Under the pieces are notes generated by a model. That model was not told where the DNA came from. It was given only the letters and a program-made list of their open reading frames with translations, and searched no databases. From Buddleja alternifolia (lineage: Eukaryota; Streptophyta; Magnoliopsida; Lamiales; Scrophulariaceae), in the NCBI GenBank assembly GCA_019426215.1, contig CM033400.1:22862568-22926567 (forward strand): 64,000 nt of DNA. The letters run 5' to 3'. Shown one piece after another: positions 21,099 through 33,820 of the stretch. The first letter of the stretch is position 1; each line of letters starts with the position of its first letter. The translations under genes were made by a program, and so were the position numbers.

Positions 21099-22722
21099 TG
21101 AAAGTGTTGTATGCCGGGCGAGCCATATGTTGGTTTGAACACTGGATCATAAGCACTGTGTCAATCTTATCATTTAGATTATATCAAAACTGTTGGAGTG
21201 CTTCTTTATTGTCAACTACTCAGGAGAGTATAGTAAAGATCCCATTAATTACATTTGGTTGGGGCAGGCAGTCAGGATACCTATGGAATGTTCTCAAAGA
21301 CCGTAATCCTAAAATAGGTTCCAAGTCATAGAGGCTGTGAGATGTGGGATATCACTGGCCTTGCCAAGACTTGTTCGCATTGTCGATGGCTAGTATGGCC
21401 AATACATGCATGGAGATTCAAACTTTGAGTGAGTACGGAATTGAACGGCCCTGCTAAGGATTCCTTGTTGGTGCTGTCGAACTTGGAGCCCTTGGGTCTC
21501 GTAGTGTGAGATAATCCTTACACCTGAGATGTCATTGGAAATGGTACTACCCACTATACTTTGATATGCACGTTCACTCTAGGAGAGTCATACGTCGTGA
21601 ATGTTATGTATAGTCTGGTAGTACAGTGGAACAAGTGGCAGTTGTCAAGGAATCCATCCAGGGCTGTCTGGCTGGTATTTCTTATGCTGTTGAGTAAAAC
21701 TGAATGATTGATAAAAGTCTCTGGCCAGAGCATAGTCTTATAAGAGAGATTGGTGATCCCTGCTTAGAAGACCAGATCATTAGTGGAACCAATATAGTCA
21801 TAGTTTTCGATGCTACGGGAAAAAGATGGAGGGATTGGACTTGCATAAAGATCGAAATCTGGATAGGTTTGCTTTTCATAGTGAACATCTAGGAAGTTCG
21901 TGGTGCATTGCTAGACATCGATCCACGACTGATAGGTGCCTTGGGTTAATTGGTGAAGCTAATCCAAGGCCTAGTTAATTATAATGAATAATTAAACTAG
22001 CCAGTGGGAGGACTTCGTGCTAACTTGTTAAGAGATCACACACTTAACTTATTGTAGTACCTATTGGCTAGTTAATTCTTTGTGAATTAATGAAGAGATT
22101 AATTAATTGGAATTAATTAATCGGGAAAAAGGAATAAATTAATTAAGTAGTCTTAATTAATAATAGTCTTATAATTTAATATTCGAATATTAAATTGGAA
22201 AGACTAATTAATTAATTAGTGGTTTAATTAATAATTATGTGAAAGAGGAAAATGAATATATATATATATATATATATATTGATACACATGTATGTATGTG
22301 TGGATTTGGTGGAAGAATTTATCTTGTTCACCAAGCCTATGTATATATATATATATATTTAATATATATATCTTATAATATATTTGGTAGGATTTACTCT
22401 AATTAATTAGATGACTAATTAATATGGAAAGATCTTATAAATATATTACGATAGATATTGTGAATATGGTAAGATCTATTTAATTAGTTAGTTGACTAAT
22501 TATAAGGAAATATCTTATTTGGATAGATCTTATATATTTGGGAAGGATCTCAAATATATGGAAAGATCTTGTTTGTTAATTAGTGAATTTAATTAACTAA
22601 GGAATAGAAATAAGATAGAAGGAACCTAAGTATATATATATATATATATATATATATTCTATATATAATACACACCCATAATAGGTGTGTATGTGCATGT
22701 GTGTGAGTTTGAATTATTGTGG

Positions 22723-22761
<39 letters not shown>

Positions 22762-23244
22762 GTATTGATATTTTATAAAAAGTTAACCAAATTTATTTTA
22801 CATAATTTTGATTGTGAAAATTCTTTCTCTCCATCTTTTCTCTTATGCCTCTTTCACATCTATTTCTTCCAACTCATGTGTTTGAGTACGATGAACACCA
22901 AAAATATTTATATCCTTTTTCTCCTAAGCCAAAATTCGATATTCTCTTGGCTAGCACTGGTGGAGATAATCGAGGGTACAAGCTAAGGTGTGGATAAACT
23001 TAGAGGCGCAACACTTGGGGCACTAGGGCAAATTCATCCGGAGAGGTGTAGTAGGGAGTTGCTTAAAAAGACATTGTTGTTTTAAGTTTTTCAAGAGATA
23101 AACACGAGAAAACTTTCTCTTAGGGTAGTTTTGAATCCGAAGATACTATGTCTACCTAGCCCTAATTCCGGGATGTCGCTTTAATTTTTAAATTTGTATC
23201 CTCCATTGCGCCGGCATCTCGGGGGGCTTCCACCGATCCCAACA
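21099..23244 (+). mobile_element. Solo LTR of a copia family, 2146 bp
   Basis: It runs from TGAAAGTGTTGTATGCCGGG to CCGATCCCAACA (TG...CA) and is flanked by a perfect 5-bp duplication AATAT (21094-21098 and 23245-23249). It is a relative of the LTR of the 26012-35944 element: both ends and internal landmarks correspond, but identity is much lower than within that pair. It carries TA runs at about 22256-22279 and 22631-22657 and a CT run at 22724-22750. No internal region remains, as expected after recombination between two LTRs. Confidence 0.85.
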
Positions 23245-23591
23245 AATATAATATCCTATGTGGCATTAATTAATTAGATAGTGACTAATTAAATCATTAT
23301 CTTAAGTAGATAAATATTTTTTAGTTAATTCCTAACTTTTTAATTAAACCTTAGTGGAGTAATTAAATCAAGTGTTTATTTAATTAATGACTTGTGTAGT
23401 AATTATTTAAATTGAGATAAGGCATGAGATAGAGAAAGGAAAGGGTTGGACTAAGAGTCAAACATAGTCAAGATTGCAGAGGCCATCTACCTCTGCTTAT
23501 ATGGGGGCGGACTCTTTCTCTCAGTAGGTGTTGTGAAATTTTCTCTCTTTTTTCTTTTGGCTTGTTCTCTATATTAGAGATTAAATACTTA

Positions 23592-24061
23592 GGTTATGTT
23601 TGTTTGTGTTTTCATCATGCTTTTTCCATTTTCATTTTCATCTGAAAATGGAAATACACAGTTTACACTATTTTTGACTGAAAATATTCTTATTTTTATT
23701 CTTATTTTTACGTTCCCGAAAAATTTCAATCATTTATTTAAAATTACATTTCAGATCACTTATCTCACATTTTCTCTCACACCCACCTATCACCATCCTC
23801 TCTCTCTCTCTCTCTTCCACCCATCAACATCATCTCTCTCTCTCTCCTCTCTCTTCACCATCAAATTCAACACTATTCATTTAATCATTACTTTTCAATC
23901 ATTTCACATATCAAATTCACAAATTTCAACCATTTTAAAAAACACAACCAAACACACCTACTTTTTTCACTTTTCTCACACGAAAATAAAAAAACACGTT
24001 CTCCCATATATTTTAGAAAATGACGGTTGAAAATGAAATAAAAACACATCCAAACAGAGCC
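23592..24061. mobile_element. PIF/Harbinger-type (Tourist-like) MITE, 470 bp
   Basis: The right end read inward is GGCTCTGTTTGGATGTG and the left end is GGTTATGTTTGTTTGTG, imperfect inverted repeats of the GGnCnTGTTTGG type. A TTA target duplication flanks it (23589-23591 and 24062-24064). The interior has CT-rich tracts at 23800-23860. A + strand 144-codon ORF across it has no recognisable content. Confidence 0.8.
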
Positions 24062-24512
24062 TTAGTCTCTTACCCTTTTCTCCAAAAGCTAAATATTTAC
24101 TGTGATTCAAGCTAACACTAAAATCATAGTAAGAGGATTAAAAGTATTTAAGTTGTGCTTACACGCTTAGCGGTGCTACAATTTGGTCATATTTGGGAGC
24201 TCCTGGGATGATCCTCACCATCACATGTATATGTGATGGTGGACCCCTGCACATGAATGAATACCTGTGTGGTGGAGAAATCTCGGGAGCCCAACTGAGA
24301 CGTCTCTAGGTGTTTTGATAAGAGGCGTTTTTACGTGTTTTTAAGCCCGTGGGACTTATGCTTTGGATTCATTTATTGCCTAAATCATGACACATTTGCA
24401 CCATTACAGCAAAATACCATGTAGCCCATTTATCGCACTATGCTCTTAGATTTAATTTTTATTGTTTGCTTCCGCTGTGCTGCAGCGAGAAACTGAGATA
24501 CCTATCTTGTTA

Positions 24513-26011
24513 GTCCTGGAAGCCCTAGCCAAATTTTGCATAACTCGAACTTTTTATGTGTTTATGTGATCTAAATTATGTTTATGAGCATGTAAGTGAA
24601 TCTGCATAAGTTTGACTAACTTTCTACAAATCGATTTTATCAAAATATGAAATTGGTGATTATTTTTGAAAAATAAATTTCTAAGCCTGAAAACTTTTGC
24701 ATAACATCGTTTTGGATCTTTTTTGATGAAATTTGTGGCGATGAAGCAACAAAAAACAGCAAAGGTGCTGTTCATTGCCTCGCTGCCTTCGAATTCACCG
24801 AAGAAAGTGTAGCAGCGATGCCGTAGAAGCATAGCAGTGGTGATGCTATTTAACAATAAATAATGTTGTTTTGCACAGCTCTGTGCAGGAATTGTAGGTG
24901 CTATTTGGCACAGCCGTGGGCAAAGATAGGGTGGTGAAGGTGCCACTCGATGGTTGTACGTTCGGCGCCATGACAGCTACGCAGTTTCGTATTGCGCAAC
25001 GCTATTTTCGGATGGGCCGCCCATGGGACCATGGCCCATACAGTGTAGATATCATAATTTTGTTTTAGGGGTTATTTTCTAATTTTAGAATTTTTTTGTG
25101 TATTATTGTAATGTTTAAAAGTTTTGAGAGTTGTTGAAAATAGGAAAAAATAGTTTTTTTGTGATGTTTGAAAAATTAAGTATTTTCATAAATTTTTTAG
25201 GATTTTTGAAAATGCAATATATTGGTATTTTTGTAATACTGTGTTTGTTGAAAAAATAAATTCATCAGAAGATTATTTGTGAAATAGTATGCATTAATAA
25301 AGACGGTAAAATTGTAATATGAATTTAAGATTAATAGCATGAGCTTATGTGCCTTATGTGGTGGTGGAGCTATGAGTCAAGGGCTGTACTAGACTAGATT
25401 ATTTACAGGGGCCTTTGTGCCGGGCTGTTCTATATTGGTCTCGGCCCAGTTCAGCCGTTGAATCCCCCAACAGGGGGGGGGGGTCAAAATCCCATTTAAC
25501 CCCCCCATGTGGGGGGATCCAATGGCCCTCGCTAGGCCGAGACCATTCGTCTCGGCCCAGCATAGAATTTTCCCTTTGTGCCCATGTTTTACCTTTTGAG
25601 TATGCATATTTTATTTTATGTAATGTAATTCTCGAAAGCCATGAAGAAGGCGAGGAAACGTTCAAGATAAAGACTTGAAGACCTTAGAGTAGGTTCCAGG
25701 TCCTAGTATAGGTCTATTATTGTCACCCAATGGTCGAGTGACCCATTTTCTTTTTAGGAAAGCTCATAGAATGACCACACCCCTTTTTACCGTCTGAGCA
25801 TGAGAGGATAATTATCTGTGTTTTTATTATTATGCTTTTGTTGCATGATCACTAAAACAACATAATTAATATGGTGAGATCTTGCTTGCGAATTGCCTCA
25901 AATTACAATTAATAAATATTTTAAGGGAATGATTATGGGACGGGTGTCCTATATTAATCAGGGCCTTCCATTATTAGAAATATAATGGACCAAGAAAATG
26001 TTCGAAATATT
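24513..26011 (+). other. Leader of the outer copia element, no gene
   Basis: No protein-coding content is recognised. It holds a hairpin with a G run (25436-25546). It continues after the inserted copia element at 35950. A leader this long before gag matches the young element of the same type. Confidence 0.5.
25436..25546. repeat. GC-rich imperfect hairpin with poly-G run
   Basis: GGTCTCGGCC near 25437 pairs with GGCCGAGACC near 25534, and the interior holds CCCCCAACAGGGGGGGGGGG and AACCCCCCCATGTGGGGGGA. This folds into nested stems and stands out sharply from the AT-rich surroundings. It may be an inserted element or leader structure; no target duplication was found. Confidence 0.55.
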
Positions 26012-28137
26012 TGTAAGGATCGGTATGCCCCCACAAGCGATACCGGCGCAACGGAAGAAATAAAGTATATAAAACACATATATATATCGGCATCCCAAGC
26101 TAGGGGGTCAAAGTAATGCACAACAAAAACTAATACGAGTAAAGGAGTTTTAAACCGATTACAAGATTTGGGGTTTTATTAAAGTGAAGGTGTAAAACCA
26201 CAACACAAGGAAAACCATACCAAAAACTTTGGCTCTCATTTTCGAATCCTCACCTCAACGTGGAGGGGTTCAAATCAAACCACCATAAGCTCCTAAAGAA
26301 AGAAGCCTCTACAAGGACACACCTCAAGTAAGTTCATACCTTAAGCAAAAGATTGGCTAGATATATGCTCTAAGGAAATGGAGTGTATGTAGTGAAAGGT
26401 GGAAGACAAGAAGAGTTACTAAAAGAAATATCTATGGAAGATAATCTTTTACAACTAATCTTCAAGAAGAAGTTTTATAGAAGAAAGTCTTTAAAAATCA
26501 CAAGAGAAGCTAGAAAAATCTAGAGATGAAGAACTAAGCTCTAAACTTTTTTTTTCTTTTAAGTTTTCATCAAGTTCTAAATGAGAGCAAGAACACCTCC
26601 TTTTATAGCCACCAATTTTTGGCCATATGGTGTTAGGTGGAGTAGAAGACTTGTTTTTCTTCACCTACCACCTCACTCTCACCTACCATTCCATTCTCAA
26701 CTACCACCACATGTGTAAGAGAATATTTTTCATTTTCTTCTTCATTTAAAAAACATTACAAGTCAAACTTTGACTAGCTTCGAATTTCAATCTTGTGACT
26801 TCATTTAATTAAGTCCAACTTAATTAAAATGGCTTCCAAGTCTTCCAAGACTTGTTAATTAAATAATCCTCATGATTAATTAATGGTAAAATTAGTAGCT
26901 TAAATAAATTCCCGGATAATAATAATTTCCGTTAATGATTAATCTCCAAGATTAATTAATAGAACAATTATTTTCCCAACCCTACTAATTAAAATGTCTT
27001 CCACTTAATCAATTAATCTCATTAATCAATTTCACTTTAATCCTAAATCGGATTAATATTCACTTAGTAATTGAACTTTCTTGAGTAAGTGTGTAACCCT
27101 ATTGTAGGTTCGTTCATGTACTAGTAGTAGGAACACAACCCCGTTGTGCCTTTGCAATTTTCATTGCTAGATTTAATTACTCCAAGTATTTTAATCCGAC
27201 CAAGAATTAATTACCGATTAATTCATGATTCCTACAAATCAAGGTTAGTACTAGCCACGCGCCAAGAAGACCTAGCCATGAACGATTATTAGGTGACCTT
27301 TCCGCATTACGATTTTCGCATAAGTAAAATCCTTCCATCAAATATCCCGATCGAATCTAGGACTTGGATGTCAGTCGAAATCCCAGTAACTCGATTCTAT
27401 GTATATCGATCTAAGTGACATTGACCAATTTATCAATCAAGCGAGGAAACACTGCGCCTCCTTATTGATACTACTCCGGCCGGAGGTTCCCATGGTCAAT
27501 ACACTGTGAAGTACATAGGATATCCGCCGATGCTAATGATCAGTGACGGATTCTTTCTTGGCACTCACGCGCCTCCGTACATAACCAGACTGGACCCAAT
27601 ATGCCCCACTTTATGACTCACCTGGAATCGTGTGACAAATCTAAGTACAGTGGGCGATGCACGAGACGACCAATGGTGCCTCAAGTCATGAGGACCAATC
27701 TTATGCCTACGTAACCGAGGAGATTCCAAATTCGACATTGACTCCAATATGGAATCTCGGCGGGGTTGTTCAGTTTACTCGATCCCAACGAGAACCCACA
27801 CACATGCACTGATGTACACCGTATCAGTATCCATGGAATAGGATACACTCTCCAAGAGTGTGCATTGTACGTGCAAGTCTTTACGAGTCATTGATATCCC
27901 TATCTCAATGATTCTATGACCACGACTTTAGAGACGTATTCCATGACTGGCATCCCCGATACCAAACACATCTCAAAGATTAAGAGTGATCTAGGGGACT
28001 TTATCTAATTGCATATAATGATAAGATAAAGAAGAATATGCCTTTTATTAAATAACTTGACAAGATACAATATAAGACTGTTTAAAGAGTCAGCTACTAC
28101 GCCCAACAAATGGCACGTCGGGCACCTAACTCTTTCA
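26012..28137 (-). repeat. 3' LTR of the 9.9-kb copia element
   Basis: On the - strand it begins TGAAAGAGTTAGGTGCCCG and ends CCGATCCTTACA. A TATA box (TATAAAA on the - strand, 26601-26607) gives a transcript start near 26575. Length is 2126 bp, long for copia. Confidence 0.92.
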
Positions 28138-28152
28138 ATCTCCCACTTGCCC
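28138..28152 (-). promoter_or_regulatory. Polypurine tract next to the 3' LTR
   Basis: Read on the - strand, GGGCAAGTGGGAGAT lies directly before the 3' LTR. This is the expected position and composition of the plus-strand primer for reverse transcription. Confidence 0.75.
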
Positions 28153-31100
28153 TAGAGCCAATTGCCCATGTATTTCAGGCCCATCTTCTCAAGATGTCCC
28201 TCCAATACTCTTTGGCCCAAGGGTTTGGTAAAGGGGTCTACTATATTATTTGCCGAGCCCACACGTTCCACTTGAACGTCGCCTCTACGAACGATCTCTC
28301 TGATCAGATGGTATCGCCTTTCTATGTGTTTGGACCTCTGATGAGATCTTGGCTCTTTTGACTGTGCAATAGCCCCATTGTTATCACAATACAATCGTAC
28401 GGGATCAACAATAGATGGAACAACACCCAACTCTTGGATGAAGTTCCTTATCCAAACAGCTTCTTTTGCAGCCACCCAGGCTACAATGTACTCAGCCTCT
28501 GTGGCGGAGTCAGCAATAGTTTCCTGTTTAGAACACTTTCAGCTGACCGCTCCACCATTGAGTACAAAGACAAATCCCGAGATAGATTTGAAATCATCCA
28601 CATCAGATTGGAAGCTAGAATCTGTATAGCCTTCCAATTTTAATTTTTCTCCACCGTAGACTAAGAAGGCATCCTTAGTTCTTCTCAAGTACTTAAGGAC
28701 TGCCTTTACGGCTTTCCAGTGCTCTTCGCCTGGATTGGCTTGATATCGGCTTGTTGCACTAAGTGCATAAGCCACATCAGGTCGTGTACATAGCATAACA
28801 TACATAATACTCCCTATGGCGGAGGCATATGGTATATGAGACATCTTTTCCTTTTCCTCCGGTGTCTGAGGGGACATAGACTTGGAAAGAGAAATACCAT
28901 GTCTCATAGGCACCAGTCCTCTCTTGGACTGATCCATTTTTAATCTCTTCAAAACTCTATCTATGTACGCAGATTGGGAGAGTCCCAGCATTCTACTCGA
29001 TCTATCTCGATGAATCTTCATCCCGAGAACGTAGGATGCCTCTCCCAAATCCTTCATGGAGAATTGTGTGGATAACCACGCTTTAGTTTCTTGTAACATT
29101 CCTATGTTGTTTCCAAACAATAGAATGTCGTCAACGTAAAGCACCAAAAACGTTATCGCGCTCCCCCTAGCCTTTTTGTACACACAAACTTCATCAGCAT
29201 TTTGAACAAAACCACATGTTTGTACAATATCATCAAAACACTTGTTCTAGCTTCGGGAAGCCTATTTGAGTCCATAAATGGATCTCTGAAGTTTGCACAC
29301 CTTGTGCTCACTTCCTATGGATGCGAAGCCCTCGGGCTGCTCCATGTAAAGCTCTTCCTCTATTTCACCATTGAGGAAAGCAGTCTTCACATCCATTTGC
29401 CATATTTCATAGTCTAAATATGCAGCTATGGCTAGAAGTATCCGAATGGATTTGACCATCGCCACTGGTGAAAAGGTTTCATCATAGTTAATTCCTTGCC
29501 TCTGAGTGTAACCTTTCGCCACGAGATGTGCCTTATAGGTGACTACCTCTCCATCTGCTCCAAGCTTTCGCTTATAGATCCACTTGCAGCCTACGAGTTT
29601 AGACCCGTCAGGTGGATCCACCAAGGTCCAAACCTTGTTGGAGTGCATGGAGTCCATCTCGGATTGCATGGCTTCTAACCATTTTCCCGAATCGACGTCC
29701 AACGTCGCTTCCCCATATGTCCTTGGATCAGGGGAATTACCATCCTCGTTGCTATCAAGCAAGAAACCATACCTCTCAGGTTGTTTCGGGATCCTTTCAG
29801 ATCTTCGAGGATGTTGTGTACTTGCTACTACTTCTGGTTGTGCATCTGTGGTATCAGGTGAACCCTTTTGTGGTTCTTGAGTTTCCTCAAGTTCTTCAAC
29901 CTCGCCATTTCTATCCAATAGAAATTCCTTCTATAAGAAGGTAGCGTTCCTTGAAACAAACACTTTATGTTCCGATGGGTTGTAGAAATAATATCCATAG
30001 GATTCCTTTGGATATCCCACAAACTTATATAAGGAGGATCTTGCATCCAACTTATCGCCCACTAGTTGCTTGACATAAGCTGAGCAACCCCATACCCTTA
30101 GGTATTTATAAGTGGGTGGTTTACCAAACCACATTTCATATGGCACTTTGGAGACACTCTTTGACGGTACTCTATTTAATAGATGCGTCGCAGATTCTAG
30201 GGCATATCCCTAGAAGGAAAGAGAAAGTCCAGTGAAACTCATCATGGATCGAACCATGTCCATCAAGGTCCGATTCCTTCGCTCGCTTACCCCATTAAGT
30301 TGGGGAGTACCAGGCGGAGTCCACTGAGAGACAATCCCATTGTCTTTTAGATAATCAAGGAATTCACGGGACAAGTATTCTCCCCCTCGATCCGATCGAA
30401 GAGCTTTGATACTTCTTCCCGTTTGCTTCTCTACTTCATGTCTAAACTCCTTGAACCTCTCAAAGGCTTCAGACTTGTACCTCATAAGGTACACGTAACC
30501 ATACCTCGAAAAGTCGTCGGTGAAGGTTATGAAGTAAGAATGGTTCCCTTTAGTGCTTACATTAAGCGGACCACATACATCCGTATGGACCAAGTCCAAA
30601 AGGTTAGTAGCTCGCTCCATTTGCCCGGCAAATGGTGACTTGGTCATCTTACCCTTTAGACAAGATTCACAAGTTGGCATATCTAGCATTTCCCAAAGGT
30701 CAAGCTTATCCGCCATCTTATGAATCCTATCCTTAGAGATATGGCCTAGTCTAGCATGCCACAAGTATGTATCATTTTGATTATCTAACTTTCTCTTACT
30801 AGTATGTTCTTCATGTTGAGATAATAAGATTGGAGTATCGGGGAGAACCGTGTATAAGCCATGGGACAACTTTGATTCCAATATTAAAGAAGAACTATAA
30901 AACATGGAGCAAGCTCCATTTTTGATAACAAAACTATAACCTTCCTTGTCCAACAAGGGTATAGAAATGATGTTCTTAATTAATTGTGGAATGTAAAATA
31001 CATTGTTCAAAATAACACAATTTTTGTTGGGAAAAGATAAGTAGATAGTTCCTACGGCCGTGGAAGCAACCCATGCTCCATTCCCAAACCGCATGGTCAT

Positions 31101-32033
31101 CTCCCATCTACTTATTTGCTTGCTTCTTGCCATCACCTGAAAATCATTGTAAAGGTGAACTCCACATCCGGTGTCCAATACCCAAGAAGCATCATTAACT
31201 GATAAGTTAACTTCAACATAAAACATACCATTCATTGGTTCAGTGCAATTGCGCTTCCAATGTCCCTTTTTACTACAATTGAAGCACGCATCATGATCGG
31301 TACCCTTAGCCTTTTTTACACCACCTTTGCCTTTCAACTGATTTTTCTTGTTGTTGTTGTTCTTCCCCTTATTCTTATTGGCCTTATCTTTCTTCCCCTT
31401 AGAACGGGATGAGGAACCAACAAGCAGTACCGGCTTATCTTTCTTGATGGTGGCATGTGCACTCTTCAACATGTTCAACAACTCAGGTAATGAAGCCTCA
31501 AGTTGATTCATGTTGTAGTTGATGACAAATTGGTCAAACGACTTCGGAAGGGACTGAAGCACGAGGTCAACAGAAAACTCGGTCTCAAGTTTTACGCCAA
31601 GATCAGAAAGCTTATTAATAAGGCTGATCATGCGTAAAACGTGATCATCGACCGACGATCCCTCATGCAGGCGAGCCCGAAATAGCGCTTTAGAGATTGC
31701 GAATCTCTCCCTCCTAGTTCGAGTGCTATAGAGCTCCTCGAGACTTTTGATAATATCTTTAGAGATGGTCATGTGCTCAAATTGTTTTTGAAGCTCATTA
31801 GTCATTGAAGCCATCATGATACATCTCACTTGGATATTATCATCGGTCCACTTATCAAAAGCGGCACGTTCATCATCAGTGCTTGTGCAAGTGACGCGAG
31901 GCAAAGGCGTATCTAATACGCTATTCTTGCGCTCACTTTGAAGCACAATTTTAAGGTTTCGATACCAATCGGCGTAGTTGGGACTGACAAGTCTATTGGA
32001 ATCTAGGATTGTTGAAAGTGGATTTTTGGCCAT
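28152..32033 (-). pseudogene. Copia gag-pol, single frame with five nonsense codons
   Basis: Starting at Met 32033 (an in-frame Met lies 12 codons upstream at 32069), the frame runs 1294 codons without any shift. Domains: gag; zinc knuckle Cys-Phe-Asn-Cys...His...Cys at residues 250-263; protease Asp-Thr-Gly at 287-289; His-Ala-Arg-Leu-Gly-His finger and integrase core (His-Thr-Asp-Val, then Ser-Asp-Arg-Gly-Gly-Glu-Tyr, then the Glu of Gly-Val-Ser-Glu-Arg); RT with Tyr-Val-Asp-Asp; RNase H ending near 28152. Premature stops lie at 30210-30212 (TAG), 29931-29933 (TAG), 29262-29264 (TAG), 29247-29249 (TAG) and 28539-28541 (TGA). Four fall where the family has Trp or Gln, each explained by one transition. 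Confidence 0.9.
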
Positions 32034-33802
32034 TTTGTTAACTACAAAATAAATAGCGAGGCAAAACAATTAGCATTCAATATGTAATCTTGTCCACATA
32101 TAATTTGGTCTTTAATCATATGTGTTTCCCACTATTTTATCGAATTCCATAACCCTCTTATATGGATATTCGAGGAGATATGTGGGTCTCCCTAGTGGGC
32201 TCGAGATCCATAAGCGACTCTTCATATGCCCCGAGAACACGAGCCCATATGATAAATTTGTATGGTAGGCTTACCGGCCTTCTATATCGACATATAGTTC
32301 TCAAGATATTTTGCCTTGTCTTTCCCATATACCCCGAGAACACGAGCCCATATGGTAGTAAACGTTAAGTCAAGCCCATCAAATATTCATGGTCAATCGA
32401 CCGGACTAGTGTGCCCCACGACTCATGGACGACACCTAGACAAATCGATCCCACGAGCATCTCTATGCTTAGTGGTGGTCACAGCTTAATCCACTTGACG
32501 CCACCCCACGACTCATGGACGGCGGGCCAAGCTTCATTACATTTCACATGCCACCACTTATGATGGAAGGCGTGGACAATGGAACCTCGTTCAATTTCCA
32601 CATAAACTTAATATTTCTTGGATTTACTTGAAACAAATCAAGCGAGGGGTTTCAACATGCAAGGTCTCATCAAGATTAGGATTATCTTTAATTATGTGAT
32701 CATGCAATCCAAGTAGCATATAATAAAACATAATATAAGACATCCACAAAGCGGTAAACAAATATGGATGATTGTGGGTCCCTAAGCGATCCACCCGAGC
32801 CACCGGTGAATCTAAGGCAATCTAGGGTACTAAATTAAAATAGGCCCTATCTATTACATAAGCTTCCAACGGCATACATAATCTTCAATAATGGTCCATC
32901 ATCTTTGTCTCCATATTCGATTACATTAAAATGAAAAAGAAAATGCGAAAATAAAATATACAACCAAATTGAAATAGAGGCCAATAATAATTACAACCCA
33001 ATTGAATAATCTAAGGCTCGACCCACAATCCATCCATTATGCAAATCAACCATCAAGCGTATGAAGATGACGTGCAAAGCATTAATTAATCATAAGCCCA
33101 TCACATAGTTGAAACAATCATAACTTTGGGATTTATACGTTTTGAGGAAAAACCGAGTTTTTCTAGTTTTTCAAAAATTCCAAACTTTTAAATAACTCAA
33201 AAACACGTGGAAGTTGATTCCAAAATCAAGAAATGGGCCAAAGGTAGGAGTCCTTGAAGGGCCGGGTCGTGTGTACCACACCACGTCGAGATGGTCCAAC
33301 CATCAAGCACATGGTGTGCATACGCACACCCGCGTACGCTGCCCGACAACGCACCGTGCACCGCCGAGCAGCGCACACACTGTCCAGCAGCTGCTGGACA
33401 GTTTCTCGACCATGGTCAAGACCACCAAGGGGTGGAATCGGCCATGGTCAGCCCCGTCTTGACCCCCGCCAAGTTTCCTTTGACGGATGGCAATGATTCG
33501 CGATATTGAGTCCTACTAAATGAGCACACCCTTATGCGCACAAAGCCTTCGGCCGGGTGCGCACAAAGTCTCGTAGCTTGGGTTCAATATCAACGGTCCT
33601 TGCCCGGGATTCGACCTTCCTTTTTAGTGTCTCTTAATTTTCAATCGTTTCAAAAAAATAAAATCTCCAAGATTTTAAGAAAAACGATGAAAAATCCCAA
33701 GCTATTATTAAATCAACAAATATAACATATAGATTTAAGCAACCGGTTAAAATACTACATGAAACCGAAAGCAAAAACATGCAAAGTTTTTAATGTGCAT
33801 AA
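32034..33802 (-). other. Long leader of the 9.9-kb copia element
   Basis: About 1.77 kb between the primer site and gag, with no credible coding content on either strand. Two copies of a CCCACGACTCATGGACG-like word lie at about 32415 and 32505. The only ORFs (33214-33509) overlap one another in a GC-rich patch and look accidental. Confidence 0.6.
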
Positions 33803-33820
33803 CCCGGGCTTTGATACCAC
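33803..33820 (-). promoter_or_regulatory. Primer-binding site (tRNA-iMet type)
   Basis: On the - strand GTGGTATCAAAGCCCGGG follows the 5' LTR directly. TGGTATCAAAGC differs by one base from the usual initiator-Met complement TGGTATCAGAGC. Confidence 0.85.

Larger units (their letters stand above)
19636..24512 (+). repeat. 5' LTR of the outer copia element, interrupted
   Basis: It starts about TGTTAGGTGCCTGG, comparable with TGAAAGAGTTAGGTGCC of the young element read on its own strand. It ends in a degenerate version of the CTTCCGTTGCGCCGG terminus (CTTCCGCTGTGCTGC, near 24470). It contains a solo LTR and a Harbinger-type MITE. A weak primer-site resemblance (AAGCCC) follows at 24520. Ends are approximate because no partner LTR remains. 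Confidence 0.6.

Noticed and set aside
23596..24030. 144-codon ORF on the + strand
   Set aside because: It coincides with the Harbinger-type MITE and is low complexity (Phe/Ser/Leu/Thr).
33214..33509. Three overlapping + strand ORFs of 72-82 codons
   Set aside because: They overlap in different frames in a GC-rich patch of a retrotransposon leader; likely chance.
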